Below, one piece after another: positions 8,301 through 16,632 of a stretch of 64,000 nucleotides of DNA. A program made the position numbers and the translations under genes. Source of the DNA: Bacteroidota bacterium (lineage in GTDB: Bacteria > Bacteroidota > Bacteroidia > SXHM01); NCBI GenBank assembly GCA_947478465.1, contig CANJWH010000004.1, positions 1 to 64,000 on the forward strand. Reading direction: 5' to 3'. Each line of letters starts with the position of its first letter. Position 1 is the stretch's first letter. The notes under the pieces were generated by a model that saw nothing but the letters and a program-made list of their open reading frames with translations, made no database searches and was not told where the DNA came from.

Positions 8301-10435
8301 TCTTCCAGTTTAAGCCTGATACGGCAAACTATGAGGGAGATAATTATCAGTTTATAAAGCACAATCGTCCGTTCAGAAGGTTTGATTTTATTAATACACC
8401 TAAAACTATTTCGCTTCATAATAAAGGGTGGATTACAACCTTAACGGAAGCCTACACAGTTTTATATAAAATAGATTCTGAAGTTGAAGATTATCTGGCT
8501 TGTGGAAATGGTGCTAATATTCTAAGGCCTCAGGTTATTTCAGTAGTTGTGGATGCAAATACGCTTGAGCCTTGGGGCTCACCCGGCACTGACCCTGTTA
8601 CCGGACAATTGGTTAATCAGGGAAATCAGTTTGGTCAGATGAATGCTAACGGAAGCTGCGGTAGAACAAGGTCGGAATTGTTCTTTTTCTGGAGGCAGGA
8701 CAATGGTGGTGGTGGTAATGGTGACATGACTGATTTAAGTAACTTCCTAAGCAATACAGTTCCTGACAGTAATTACATTATGCTTTATAGCTGGATACCT
8801 GCTAATCCAAATTGTTGCGGTCCATCGCCCGGTACATTTGCTCCCTGGCCATCAGACATACTTAACACATTTCATAATTTAGGTTTTGATGCTATAGATA
8901 CTATTCCCTTAAACATGCCCTGGGTTTTCTTTTGTAAGAAGGGAGATTTATCAACGGCTATTGCGCAGTCTGGTTTGGCCCAGACCGATGTAATTGATTT
9001 TAGTGCACAAATGAGTGGAACCTACAACAAAGGCACCATCACCACTCCATTAATCGGACCTTCGGCTGGCTGGAACTGGATGTATTGGGACCGCCACCCG
9101 AGTGAGATGCCAACGGATGATACCATGAATGTTTCCATTATTGGGGTGCGCCAGAACGGAACAGAACAGGAAGTTTTATCTGATTACCTGATTTACCCTT
9201 CCTCAAATCCTGATAGCTTAGCGCTTACAGGTGTTGTTGACCACGTTGAGTTTCCATACATGAAACTGCAGGCTTTTACGCAGGACGATACCACCCGCAC
9301 TCCTGTGCAGTTAGAACGCTGGCAAATCATTTACGACCAGGTTCCCGAGGCGGCTTTAAATCCTAACATTGGTTATTATTTACCTAATTCGGTGGTTGAC
9401 CAGTTTCAGGATATTGTGTTTATGACCGCTATTGAAAACATCAGCGATTATGATATGGACAGCCTGCTGGTAAAATACTGGGTTCAGAAACAGGACAACA
9501 GTTCGGTGATTGTTCCGTATCCCCGTCAGGCGCCTTTATTGATTGACGGTGTGTTGATTGATACGGTGCATGTTTCCACTGCCGATTTTGTGGGTACCAA
9601 TAAACTGTGGGTAGAGGTTAATCCTTATGATTCGCTGGGTAACCCCGACCAATTGGAGCAATACCATTTTAATAATATCGGGTACGTAAGTTTCTCAACC
9701 AGTGGCGACCGCATCAATCCTATTCTGGATGTTACGTTTGATGGTATCCATATTCTGGATGGCGATATTGTTTCGGCAAAGCCGCATATTATAGCAAGGC
9801 TGGACGATGAAAACCAGTACCTGATCATGGATGAAATTACCGACACCAATAAAATTGATGTCTATATTATTTATCCCGATAACACCACGCACCATATTCC
9901 GTGGGGAGGAACTAATGGTATGATATTTAATCCGGCAAGTGCGCCCGAAAATATCTGCACCATTGAGTATCCTGCCGAGTTTACTACGGATGGCGTTTAC
10001 AAACTCATTGTTCAGGGAAGCGATAAAAGCAATAACGCTTCGGGCTCATTTGAATACACTATTTCCTTTGAAGTTATTAACCGCAGCACCATTACCGAGG
10101 TGTTGAATTACCCTAACCCTTTCAGCACTTCAACGCGCTTTGTGTTTGTGTTGACAGGCTCGGTAGTTCCCGATTATTTCAAGATACAGATTATGACCAT
10201 CACAGGCAAAGTAGTTCGCGAAATAACTACTGATGAGCTTGGCCCAATCAACATTGGCCGTAACATTACCCAATATGCCTGGAACGGTAAAGATGAGTAT
10301 GGCGACCAGCTTGCCAACGGGGTGTATCTCTACACTGTTACCGCTTACATTGGCGGGCAGGATATTGAGCACCGTAACTCAGGTGCCGATAAGTATATCC
10401 GCAAGAACTTCGGGAAGATGTTCTTGATGAGGTAG
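5321..10435 (+). CDS. C25-family (gingipain/PorU-type) cysteine protease, putative T9SS sortase PorU2
   Basis: Very large exported protein (1704 residues) with a signal peptide ending near ASAQ-Y. A PorU-like N-terminal region (from about residue 22) precedes a C25 peptidase domain. The catalytic dyad is visible as His625 in FFGHGSGGG and Cys655 in FGNSCLSG. A long Ig/CARDB-like beta-rich region follows. The C-terminus (about 1585-1704, NYPNPFSTSTRF and the WNGKDEYGDQLANGVY motif) is a FlgD-Ig/T9SS-type end domain. Canonical PorU is shorter (about 1100-1300). Its neighbour is a PorV-like protein, as expected for a sortase or attachment complex. It could instead be an exported gingipain-like protease. 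Confidence 0.85.
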   Translation: MRGLLRALLFLFLPFAASAQYTNSWINYSQPYYKFPILQDGFYRITYDALVSSGIPAGSINPDNIQMFGRGQELAIWVEGGQDGSLDQGDYIEFHAKRNDGYFDREVYDAPENHGNPYYSLFNDTAFYFFSWGSSPGLRFQNITDTDITGITPAAFFMKENSIYYTNSGYLLGKTYPIVNGETSPQYTAAEGYFSAGFGGSFNATVSTPSATTGPNATLSANVIGIGNNANHNMRISVGSFSFDTTYFEYYVKHYNKQISSSNISNGSTNVVFSSLSGTTNVVAYASLLYPHSMSVSGTTYPKMFVPDNTVGSENKTLLNLTGFNLQSSTGRLFDLTNNKRITLFTNGGATAALIPNGGNDKECYLTSDAQIATNSIPLLKPCGHNEDGYFLDITNYIVPPNFYIITHKTLWNEGQNYKIYRNQSGYNAELFDIDEIYDQFGHGIPKSPMAIRHFADYAYHEWGPDSLQHLFLYGKGIYSYQCRFNAANYAACLIPTFGFRPADMLFTAGLGGNLYEPAIPVGRLAARTPEQAQDYLDKVVEYEGAEPDEWKKRVLHFCGGADGAENELLCYYVDVFEEIIEDSLYGAWVQKFSKSNSQPFQITQSDSIRELIENGVSLMTFFGHGSGGGFDVNTDDVSTYNNEGKYPLIFGNSCLSGDIHNVPGASLSMSEPWVLAQDRGAIGFVASVGDAVVGALARYGDSLYTNLGYKNYHHTIGRVMKQTVADVQVAGNYLYNFAVMQATLHGDPGIKINTHPLPDLAISEPNVYFTNPDGNGTPITITTELDSFDINIIVNNLGRTYGDTLTLYVRRTYPGGIDGGSITKTFAPIFFKDTLTVRFATNQIFGIGINQLYVHIDDGPFPVINELSEQNNFINNMNFVVQSPDIIPVYPYKFAIMGDQGITLKASTGDPFGPVRTYRLQLDTTDRFNSPLMQQTTITQSGGVVNWTPTLLANMPDSTVYFWRASVDSTVFKWRESSFQYIEGKYGWGQAHFFQFKPDTANYEGDNYQFIKHNRPFRRFDFINTPKTISLHNKGWITTLTEAYTVLYKIDSEVEDYLACGNGANILRPQVISVVVDANTLEPWGSPGTDPVTGQLVNQGNQFGQMNANGSCGRTRSELFFFWRQDNGGGGNGDMTDLSNFLSNTVPDSNYIMLYSWIPANPNCCGPSPGTFAPWPSDILNTFHNLGFDAIDTIPLNMPWVFFCKKGDLSTAIAQSGLAQTDVIDFSAQMSGTYNKGTITTPLIGPSAGWNWMYWDRHPSEMPTDDTMNVSIIGVRQNGTEQEVLSDYLIYPSSNPDSLALTGVVDHVEFPYMKLQAFTQDDTTRTPVQLERWQIIYDQVPEAALNPNIGYYLPNSVVDQFQDIVFMTAIENISDYDMDSLLVKYWVQKQDNSSVIVPYPRQAPLLIDGVLIDTVHVSTADFVGTNKLWVEVNPYDSLGNPDQLEQYHFNNIGYVSFSTSGDRINPILDVTFDGIHILDGDIVSAKPHIIARLDDENQYLIMDEITDTNKIDVYIIYPDNTTHHIPWGGTNGMIFNPASAPENICTIEYPAEFTTDGVYKLIVQGSDKSNNASGSFEYTISFEVINRSTITEVLNYPNPFSTSTRFVFVLTGSVVPDYFKIQIMTITGKVVREITTDELGPINIGRNITQYAWNGKDEYGDQLANGVYLYTVTAYIGGQDIEHRNSGADKYIRKNFGKMFLMR

Positions 10436-10451
10436 TCAACCACTCTAAAAT

Positions 10452-10787
10452 ATCATTCTTGCATCACGTACTGTGGTGATAACACCACGGTTTCTCGTGA
10501 TAACATCGCGCTCTGTGGTGATTGCATTACACTCTGTGGTGATTGTATCATCTACTGTGGTGATAACACCACGGTTTCTGGTGATAACATCGCGCTTTGC
10601 GGTGATTGCATCACACTCTGTGGTGATTGCATCATCTACTGTGGTGATAACACCACGGTTTCTGGTGATAACATCGCGCTCTGTGGTGATTGAATCACAC
10701 TCTGTGGTGATTGCATCACGTACTGTTGTGATAACACCACGGTTTCTGGTAATAGCATCGCGCTCTCTGGAGATAGCATCAGAGCAT
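10452..10787. repeat. Tandem array of sixteen 21-bp units with dyad symmetry
   Basis: Fifteen clear units (10473-10787) plus one decayed unit (10452-10472), each exactly 21 bases. They form an 84-bp super-repeat of four unit types: GTGGTGATAACACCACGG, CTGGTGATAACATCGCGC, GTGGTGATTGCATCACAC and GTGGTGATTGCATCATCT (first 18 bases of each). Most units contain a dyad such as GTGAT-TGC-ATCAC or GTGGTG-ATAA-CACCAC. The array lies between two convergent genes and is the only content of this 385-base gap. It stays open in one frame because 21 is a multiple of three; I judge it non-coding. Confidence 0.9.
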
Positions 10788-10819
10788 TCCGTACATATCT
10801 TTCAGGTGGTATTAAAGTT

Positions 10820-12235
10820 CTACAGCAGCTTCCTTATCGCAAACTTGATAAAGTTCACGTTGCCGGTGGTGTAAGGAGCATACTTCTGCTTCACATCAAA
10901 CATAAAAGGGCGTTTAAGAGCCGGCTTGGTATGTGAGAAGGTATCAAAACCGAATTTGCCGTTGTAGGCACCTGTTCCGCTGTTGCCCACCCCGCCAAAA
11001 GGCAGTCCGGGATGCCCTGCATGAAGCATTACATCATTTACTAAAACTGCACCCGAAGATGTTTCGTTTATAATGCGCTCGCTGAAGGCTTTGCTGTTGC
11101 TGAAGACATAAAGCGCCAGTGGTTTTTCTCTTTTATTGATAAACTCAATAGCCTGTTCAAGTGTATCGTATTCCATTAAAGGTACAATAGGACCGAAGAT
11201 TTCTTCCTGCATCACCTTCTGGTCGGGCTTAACGTTATCAATAACAGTAGGTGCAATGTATTTCTGCGAAGCATCGCTTTGTCCGCCTGCTACCACATCA
11301 CCGTCAATCAGTTTTTTTACGCGCTCAAAATGTCTGTCGCTTATGATGCGGGGAAAGTCAGGGCTTGCCTTTGGGTCGGCACCATAAAACTCAGTAATGG
11401 TTTGCTTCATTTTTTCAATGAAGTCTTTCTTTATCTTTTTGTTGATTAAAACATAATCCGGGGCAATGCAGGTCTGTCCCGCATTTACAAATTTACCCCA
11501 GGCAATACGCTTAACGGTAACATCTAAATCAGTATCAGAATCAACTATGCAAGGACTTTTTCCGCCCAGCTCAAGTGTAACGGGAGTAAGATGTTTTGCT
11601 GCAGCCTGATAAATAATGCGACCAATTTCGGTTCCGCCTGTGAAGAGGATATAATCAAAACGCTCTTTAATCAATTCGGTAGTTTCAGCAGCACCGCCCT
11701 CAATCACTTTCATATAGCGAGGGTCAAAGGTTTCGCTCACCATCTTGTTAAGCACTGCAGAGGTTGCTGACGATAATTCAGAAGGTTTAATTATTATCGT
11801 GTTTCCTGCGCTTATAGCGCCAATCAGCGGACCAACGGTATTTTTAAAAGGGTAGTTCCACGGCCCGATAATCAAAGAAACTCCGTAAGGCTCTTTATAC
11901 AACCAGCTGCTGCCCGGCATAAAAAACAGGGGTGTAGAAACACGCTCGGGTTTCATCCATTTGCTCAGGCGTTTCAGGTTGTAATCAATATCGGCAATGC
12001 TGATACCAATCTCGGTAGCAAAAGCCTCCATCTCAGATTTGTTGAGGTCGCTTTTCAGGGCGGCCAATAACTCTTTCTCGTATTTAATAATAGCATTCTT
12101 CAACTTGGTCAGTTGTTCTCTACGGAAGCTTTCGCTCTTGGTAACGCCCGTATTAAAAAACTCACGTTGCTTGCTTACTATTGTTTTCATGGCTGAGGTT
12201 GTTTTTACTTCGGGTTCGGCTGTTAGTGTTGACAT
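10820..12235 (-). CDS. Aldehyde dehydrogenase, class 3-like
   Basis: NAD(P)+-dependent oxidation of aldehydes to acids. Family motifs are in order: GPWNYPF (125-131), the cofactor loop FTGGTEIG (198-205), general base Glu222 in LELGGKSP, and nucleophile Cys256 in NAGQTCIAPDY. At 471 residues with a hydrophobic C-terminal end it matches the class 3 (fatty/aromatic aldehyde) group more than the 490-500-residue classes. The start ATG at 12235 gives a 15-residue extension before a second ATG (residue 16), so the true start could be later. The substrate is unknown. Confidence 0.92.
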   Translation of the reverse strand: MSTLTAEPEVKTTSAMKTIVSKQREFFNTGVTKSESFRREQLTKLKNAIIKYEKELLAALKSDLNKSEMEAFATEIGISIADIDYNLKRLSKWMKPERVSTPLFFMPGSSWLYKEPYGVSLIIGPWNYPFKNTVGPLIGAISAGNTIIIKPSELSSATSAVLNKMVSETFDPRYMKVIEGGAAETTELIKERFDYILFTGGTEIGRIIYQAAAKHLTPVTLELGGKSPCIVDSDTDLDVTVKRIAWGKFVNAGQTCIAPDYVLINKKIKKDFIEKMKQTITEFYGADPKASPDFPRIISDRHFERVKKLIDGDVVAGGQSDASQKYIAPTVIDNVKPDQKVMQEEIFGPIVPLMEYDTLEQAIEFINKREKPLALYVFSNSKAFSERIINETSSGAVLVNDVMLHAGHPGLPFGGVGNSGTGAYNGKFGFDTFSHTKPALKRPFMFDVKQKYAPYTTGNVNFIKFAIRKLL

Positions 12236-12291
12236 GGGCTTGGATTTAATAGGTAATATACTTTGCGCCTTCGCGTCTTTATGGTTAAAAA

Positions 12292-12762
12292 TTAATATTT
12301 AATCCCCAGTTTCTGATAAATAAAACTCATCAGCCACGCAGGTCCAATCATTAGAAATTGCAAATCTTTCAGGAAAGAAGGTTTTTTTCCCTCCACACTA
12401 TGTCCCCAAAACTGCCCAATCCATGCAAGCACAAAAGCAATTAATGCAACAGCCCAAAGAGGAAGTAATGTAAAGTTTGTTTCTACTTTATAACTAATGA
12501 AAAGGCATGCTGAAGTAAAAAGCAACAAGCCTACAGATAAGGTTAAAGAAAGTGTGAGGTAATATCCGAAAATTAATGCGGCTGCTATCATAGCGCCATT
12601 TAGAGGCAAGCCCGGCTGAAGTTCTACAGGAAGTTTAATGCTCCAGAAAAGAGCAGTAACTGTCCAGAAAATAATAGGAACACAAATCCAATGAACCATT
12701 TTATTAGTGGGGTTTTTATGGCTTTCACCGTATTCTTCAAGCCATGTATTGATAGTTTTCAT
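12292..12762 (-). CDS. DUF962/Mpo1-like membrane protein
   Basis: Membrane protein of 156 residues with four hydrophobic segments. The N-terminal YGESHKNPTNKMVHW and C-terminal FWGHSVEGKKPSF motifs, which carry the conserved histidines, identify the DUF962 (yeast Mpo1/YGL010w) family. Yeast Mpo1 is an Fe2+-dependent dioxygenase that alpha-oxidises 2-hydroxy fatty acids to shorter products. The same reaction here is an inference from the family. An aldehyde dehydrogenase lies next to it on the same strand, 56 bases away, which would fit a lipid-derived aldehyde pathway but does not prove one. Confidence 0.85.
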   Translation of the reverse strand: MKTINTWLEEYGESHKNPTNKMVHWICVPIIFWTVTALFWSIKLPVELQPGLPLNGAMIAAALIFGYYLTLSLTLSVGLLLFTSACLFISYKVETNFTLLPLWAVALIAFVLAWIGQFWGHSVEGKKPSFLKDLQFLMIGPAWLMSFIYQKLGIKY

Positions 12763-12844
12763 AGGGGTTTTAAAGAGTTTGTATGTTATTGTTAAAGCAA
12801 ATATAGTAATTCAATTATTAATTTTCTGCTTTTTGAAAATACAC

Positions 12845-12852
12845 TAAGTTTG
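12845..12852 (+). promoter_or_regulatory. Candidate -7 box of a Bacteroidota promoter
   Basis: TAAGTTTG matches TANNTTTG and lies 22 bases before the ATG at 12874. No convincing -33 element was found at the usual spacing, so this rests on the -7 box and its position. Confidence 0.4.
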
Positions 12853-12873
12853 CCAACTCAAAAAAAAAGAAAA

Positions 12874-13413
12874 ATGAATAGTAGCATCAACCCTTTTTAC
12901 AGCATTATTGTAGTTTCAGCAATTCTTTTCGCCTCTTGTGCCAAAGACAAAAAAAACGAATTGGAGTTTTACAGTGACCTGGAAAACGTAAAAGGCTGGA
13001 CAGGCGGAAAGAATAATGAAGAAACCATTATTAAAGGACTTGCTCATTCTGGTCAGTACATTTCAAAAACAGATTCGATATTTCAGTACGGATTTGGTTT
13101 TAGAATAAACCTGAGCGACCTTGTTGAGCAACCTGTTAAAAAAGTTAAGGCAAGTATATGGGTAAATGTAACTGATATTCGTTCAGATGCAGGTCTTGTT
13201 GTAGCACTCGATTCTGCCGGAAAGAACATTTTATGGGCATCAAAACCAATAAAAGATTTTGTAAAGAAAACAGATGAATGGACAGAGGTTATTTCTGAAG
13301 TTGAGTTTCCTCAAATGAAAACTTCAAAGGATTATTCGGTAACTGCTTATATCTGGAATACCGGAAAATTTCCGGTTCTTTCAGATGATATCCGTATAGA
13401 ATTTTTGAAATAG
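12874..13413 (+). CDS. Lipoprotein of unknown function
   Basis: Protein of 179 residues. A signal peptide and lipobox (LFASC) put it in the membrane as a lipoprotein. The rest is beta-rich, with WVNVTDIRSDAGLVVALD and a C-terminal strand pattern like a carbohydrate-binding-module jelly-roll. I do not recognise a family. The start is placed at ATG 12874; the frame opens earlier at a TTG, but this ATG directly precedes the signal peptide and follows a good -7 box. The stop lies one base from the end of the convergent DUF4625 gene. Confidence 0.78.
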   Translation: MNSSINPFYSIIVVSAILFASCAKDKKNELEFYSDLENVKGWTGGKNNEETIIKGLAHSGQYISKTDSIFQYGFGFRINLSDLVEQPVKKVKASIWVNVTDIRSDAGLVVALDSAGKNILWASKPIKDFVKKTDEWTEVISEVEFPQMKTSKDYSVTAYIWNTGKFPVLSDDIRIEFLK

Positions 13414-13414
13414 C

Positions 13415-13819
13415 TTACTGAATTACTATTCGGGCAGTATCAGTAGCAGCCTCATTTCCGTCAACATCAGCACATTTTAAAATAAGCAGATAATTGCCAC
13501 TGTAAATAGTGTCTGGAATTATCAGTTCAGAATTCACATTATCTTCTGTTCCCTGCAATGCATCAATCAATATAAACTTCCAGGCAGGAAGCGAGTCCGC
13601 AATTTCTGCGAAGTCATTTTTCATCTCCAGATGGAACTGGTTCAATGCTTTGTTGTCATGAAATACGGCATGAAAAAAAATAGTATCATTAATCTGAAAC
13701 GTATCAGCATCTTCAGGAGAAATTAATTCAAATGAAGGTTTAGTAGTATCAGTTTTGCTGCACGAGAAGAGCAAAATGGATATAATTATAGTAACGAAAA
13801 TGAGAATGTATTTCTGCAT
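13415..13819 (-). CDS. DUF4625-type lipoprotein
   Basis: Protein of 134 residues with a signal peptide and lipobox (LLFSC, Cys20). The mature part is one Ig-like beta-sandwich: INDTIFFHAVFHDNKALNQF early and SGNYLLILKCADVDGNEA late, as in DUF4625 proteins. It contains several His residues (HAVFHD, FHLEM). It sits 15 bases downstream of a TonB receptor, and DUF4625 lipoproteins often accompany such receptors. A role as accessory substrate-binding lipoprotein is inferred. Confidence 0.75.
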   Translation of the reverse strand: MQKYILIFVTIIISILLFSCSKTDTTKPSFELISPEDADTFQINDTIFFHAVFHDNKALNQFHLEMKNDFAEIADSLPAWKFILIDALQGTEDNVNSELIIPDTIYSGNYLLILKCADVDGNEAATDTARIVIQ

Positions 13820-13834
13820 ATAATCTGCGCTAAG

Positions 13835-16219
13835 TTACTTCTTTATGCCGAGCGGAATAATCAATTTGATGCTAAAATTTCTTCCCATATTAAATACTCC
13901 AATTCTTCCTGTTGTCATATTTTCAGGAGCATAACGTATGCGGCTCAGATGGTTCTGATAGGCTGTATTTAAAAGGTTGTTGGCTGAAAAATAAAGTGAG
14001 AATAAAATGTTGCCCTTCCTGGAAACCACATCAGCACCAGCACTTAAATTTATAAGATAAAAGCTCTTAGAAGGAGTTTCGGTATTGTTCTCGAGCAGCA
14101 CTTTGTTCTGTGCGAAGTAATAATCAAACTGGGCTTTCAGGTAGGTGCTTTTAAAAGTTTTCCAATGCTTGCCAATATTTGCGCGTAGTTCACTTTGATA
14201 ATGAGCAGGTGGAATAAATGGCAGGTATTTCGAACTGTCTGATTTGCCCTGATTAATTCCATCAACATACGAAAACGAATTTTCAAAATGCAACCAGTCC
14301 AGCGGATGCGGATGAATGTCAATCAATAACTCACCACCCGTAAGCACTGCATTGCCCTGACTATATTGATAAGTAGGTACAGGGTCGTCAGCATCAACAA
14401 TACTGTCGCCACCTAACGTACTTGAAATGCGCTGCAGATAAATGAAGTTCTGAATTGAATTACGGAAAAGCGAAAGGTCAACCGTAAGGTGCTCCGATGA
14501 AAAATTTACGCCTAAATCAATCTGCAAACTAGTTTCTGCTTTCAGGTTATTATTGCCGTATTCATACCGCAGTGCGCCTTCATGTTTTCCGTTGGAAGCA
14601 AGCTCCGATGCATTGGGTGCACGAAAACCGCGCGATACATTCAGCTTTAAGAGCAAGCTTTCAGTTACAGAATACGTTGCTCCCAGGCTTGCAGCAACTG
14701 TAGAAAAATTGCGGGTACTGACTTTGAACTTTTCGGTTGAATCAACAACCAATGATTCAGAATTAAAGAAACGTTGATCAAACCGCGCGCCTCCGCTGAA
14801 ACTGAATTTACCGATTGATTTTTTGGTAACAGCAAACAACCCGTAATCAAAGAGAGAGTATTCAGGAATGATAAACTCTTCGCCATTGTTTTGGTTGCTT
14901 TGCTGCATTCCGTTCAACCCTATGGTGGTTTCAAAGCCCGCTATTTCCGGACAGAAATATTTTACATCGTAGGTGTAGGTGTTGAGCAAAAAATACAACT
15001 CGTATTGCTCAGGTTCAAGGACATTTCCATACTCTCGCCTGCGGTTTTGCTGCCACGAAAAATTAAGTGCCAACCGCGATTTGCCAAGAATAAAATAACT
15101 CTGCGATGCAAGCCGGTTATGCGTTATAAATTGTTTAGGAACTGATAGCGAATAACTGTTCAGGTCAGATGGTGAAGCAGCAATTTCTTCAACGGTTGTG
15201 TCATTAACAGCAATCTGTTTTATGAATGCTCCAGTGCTGTCGCGCTCGCCTTCCACCATTCCTATATGCTGATTAAATGAACTCCAGGTAAGATGTGTGT
15301 AGCCCCATTTTCTGTTCAGACCAACCATAGTATTGTAATCAAATTCATTATAGCCTGAGTTCAATACTTTGCCATCATAAGCATTGGTATAAGCACGTGC
15401 ATCTTTCCTGCTTGCGTGAGCAAGCCAGTCAAAGCCTTTTATATTCCCGGCAGTCATAATTGAGTTGCCTATTAATCCATTATTGGTTTGATAATTGGAT
15501 TGAACGTTGCCTGTTATTTCCCCGTCATCTAAAGATTTTGGTGCAAGAAAATTAATTACTCCCGCCATTCCGTCTGAGCCATACATTAAACTTCCGGGAC
15601 CTTTTATTATTTCAGTTCTATCCACCGAATATTCATCAATTTCAATTCCGTGTTCATCGCCCCATTGCTGGCCTTCCTGCCGCAATCCATTATTTAATGT
15701 AATTACACGATTGTAACCTAATCCTCGGATAACAGGTTTTGAAACGGCAGCGCCTGTTGTAATCTGACTTATGCCTGGCTGCTTTGCAATAGCATCAATA
15801 AGATTGGTTGAACTGTTTTCAAGTAAAACAGATTTAGTAACTATGGATGATGGCACGGGATTTTGCCGTACTTCGGTTGCATGGGAAACCCCTGTAACAA
15901 CTAGTTCATGCATTTCTATATGAGCCTCCTCTAATTCAAAATTTAAAGAAGTGTTCCCGCTTATATTAACTTTCATGGCTTTTGTGGCATATCCAAGAAA
16001 TTTTATCTCCATCAGAAACTTACCATTTGGTAAATCTTTTAGAATATAATTTCCGTTTTCGTTTGTTGTTGTGCCTTTCTTTAAATCAGCAAAATAAATG
16101 CTGGCGCCAGCAAGCAATTCATGGGTTCCTTTAGCTGAAATTTTTCCGCTTAGGGTGTTTTGACCATGCAGCATAAAACAGGTAAACAAAAGCAATAGAA
16201 TAGAAAATAAACGTTTCAT
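13835..16219 (-). CDS. TonB-dependent receptor, probable metal or metal-complex uptake
   Basis: Outer-membrane active transporter of 794 residues. Signal peptide (to about residue 19), then a carboxypeptidase-D-like beta domain (about 22-105), the plug (about 120-230, with PVIRGLGYNRVITLNNGLRQ and VDRTEIIKGPGSLMYGSDG), then a 22-strand barrel to the C-terminus. No SusD partner is present, which argues against glycan uptake. The flanking genes encode a DUF4625 lipoprotein and a small secreted His-rich protein, pointing to a metal ion or metal chelate. The exact substrate cannot be read from the sequence. Confidence 0.9.
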   Translation of the reverse strand: MKRLFSILLLLFTCFMLHGQNTLSGKISAKGTHELLAGASIYFADLKKGTTTNENGNYILKDLPNGKFLMEIKFLGYATKAMKVNISGNTSLNFELEEAHIEMHELVVTGVSHATEVRQNPVPSSIVTKSVLLENSSTNLIDAIAKQPGISQITTGAAVSKPVIRGLGYNRVITLNNGLRQEGQQWGDEHGIEIDEYSVDRTEIIKGPGSLMYGSDGMAGVINFLAPKSLDDGEITGNVQSNYQTNNGLIGNSIMTAGNIKGFDWLAHASRKDARAYTNAYDGKVLNSGYNEFDYNTMVGLNRKWGYTHLTWSSFNQHIGMVEGERDSTGAFIKQIAVNDTTVEEIAASPSDLNSYSLSVPKQFITHNRLASQSYFILGKSRLALNFSWQQNRRREYGNVLEPEQYELYFLLNTYTYDVKYFCPEIAGFETTIGLNGMQQSNQNNGEEFIIPEYSLFDYGLFAVTKKSIGKFSFSGGARFDQRFFNSESLVVDSTEKFKVSTRNFSTVAASLGATYSVTESLLLKLNVSRGFRAPNASELASNGKHEGALRYEYGNNNLKAETSLQIDLGVNFSSEHLTVDLSLFRNSIQNFIYLQRISSTLGGDSIVDADDPVPTYQYSQGNAVLTGGELLIDIHPHPLDWLHFENSFSYVDGINQGKSDSSKYLPFIPPAHYQSELRANIGKHWKTFKSTYLKAQFDYYFAQNKVLLENNTETPSKSFYLINLSAGADVVSRKGNILFSLYFSANNLLNTAYQNHLSRIRYAPENMTTGRIGVFNMGRNFSIKLIIPLGIKK

Positions 16220-16299
16220 TTTTTTTAAATAATAAGATGAATTTTAAGAATGAATTACGCATTGACATAATTATTCTTTAGCTGAGAAAGTGTAAAAAC

Positions 16300-16626
16300 T
16301 CAGCAAGCAGGCGGACCGCGAAGCGAAAAAAGCCTGAAATCAGGAGAAAGGAAACAGCTTTGACTGTTTTCTTCAAAATGAATATTTGAAGGTTTTTCTA
16401 CTACAGAGAAAAAATATAGAGAGGAAAAATAAAGCGGAGCATTGAAGTTAAGTATTTCACAATGTTGATGTTCATTATCAATTGATGGTAAATTACTTTC
16501 GGAATGATTGATTGCATGAATAGTATCCTTATGCCCATAAAACCCGTGCACTAGTTCTTTGGGCACAATAAATGCCGAAAGAACCACTAACAGAAATAAG
16601 GCAATATGTTTGTTATATGCTTTCAA
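16300..16626 (-). CDS. Small exported His-rich protein, possible metal binder
   Basis: About 108 residues. An N-terminal hydrophobic segment (HIALFLLVVLSAFIV) looks like a signal peptide. A His-rich middle (HGFYGHKDTIHAINHSES, then NEHQHCE) follows, and the C-terminal motif is SLRGPPAC. Small Bacteroidota proteins with an H-x-H-C patch and a RGPP end accompany metal-related TonB receptors; here the receptor starts 80 bases downstream. There is no ATG. TTG at 16626 or 16635 are the candidates; 16626 is preferred because the candidate -7 box at 16633-16640 overlaps the other. Confidence 0.65.
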   Translation of the reverse strand: MKAYNKHIALFLLVVLSAFIVPKELVHGFYGHKDTIHAINHSESNLPSIDNEHQHCEILNFNAPLYFSSLYFFSVVEKPSNIHFEENSQSCFLSPDFRLFSLRGPPAC

Positions 16627-16632
16627 TTTTTG

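Noticed and set aside
10452..10787. CRISPR array
   Set aside because: Units follow each other directly with no unique spacers, and there are no cas genes in the window.
10473..10874. Open frame of 133 codons across the 21-bp array (VVITPRF-type heptads)
   Set aside because: The frame is open only because the repeat unit is a multiple of three, with no start signal, and its tail is antisense to the aldehyde dehydrogenase gene.
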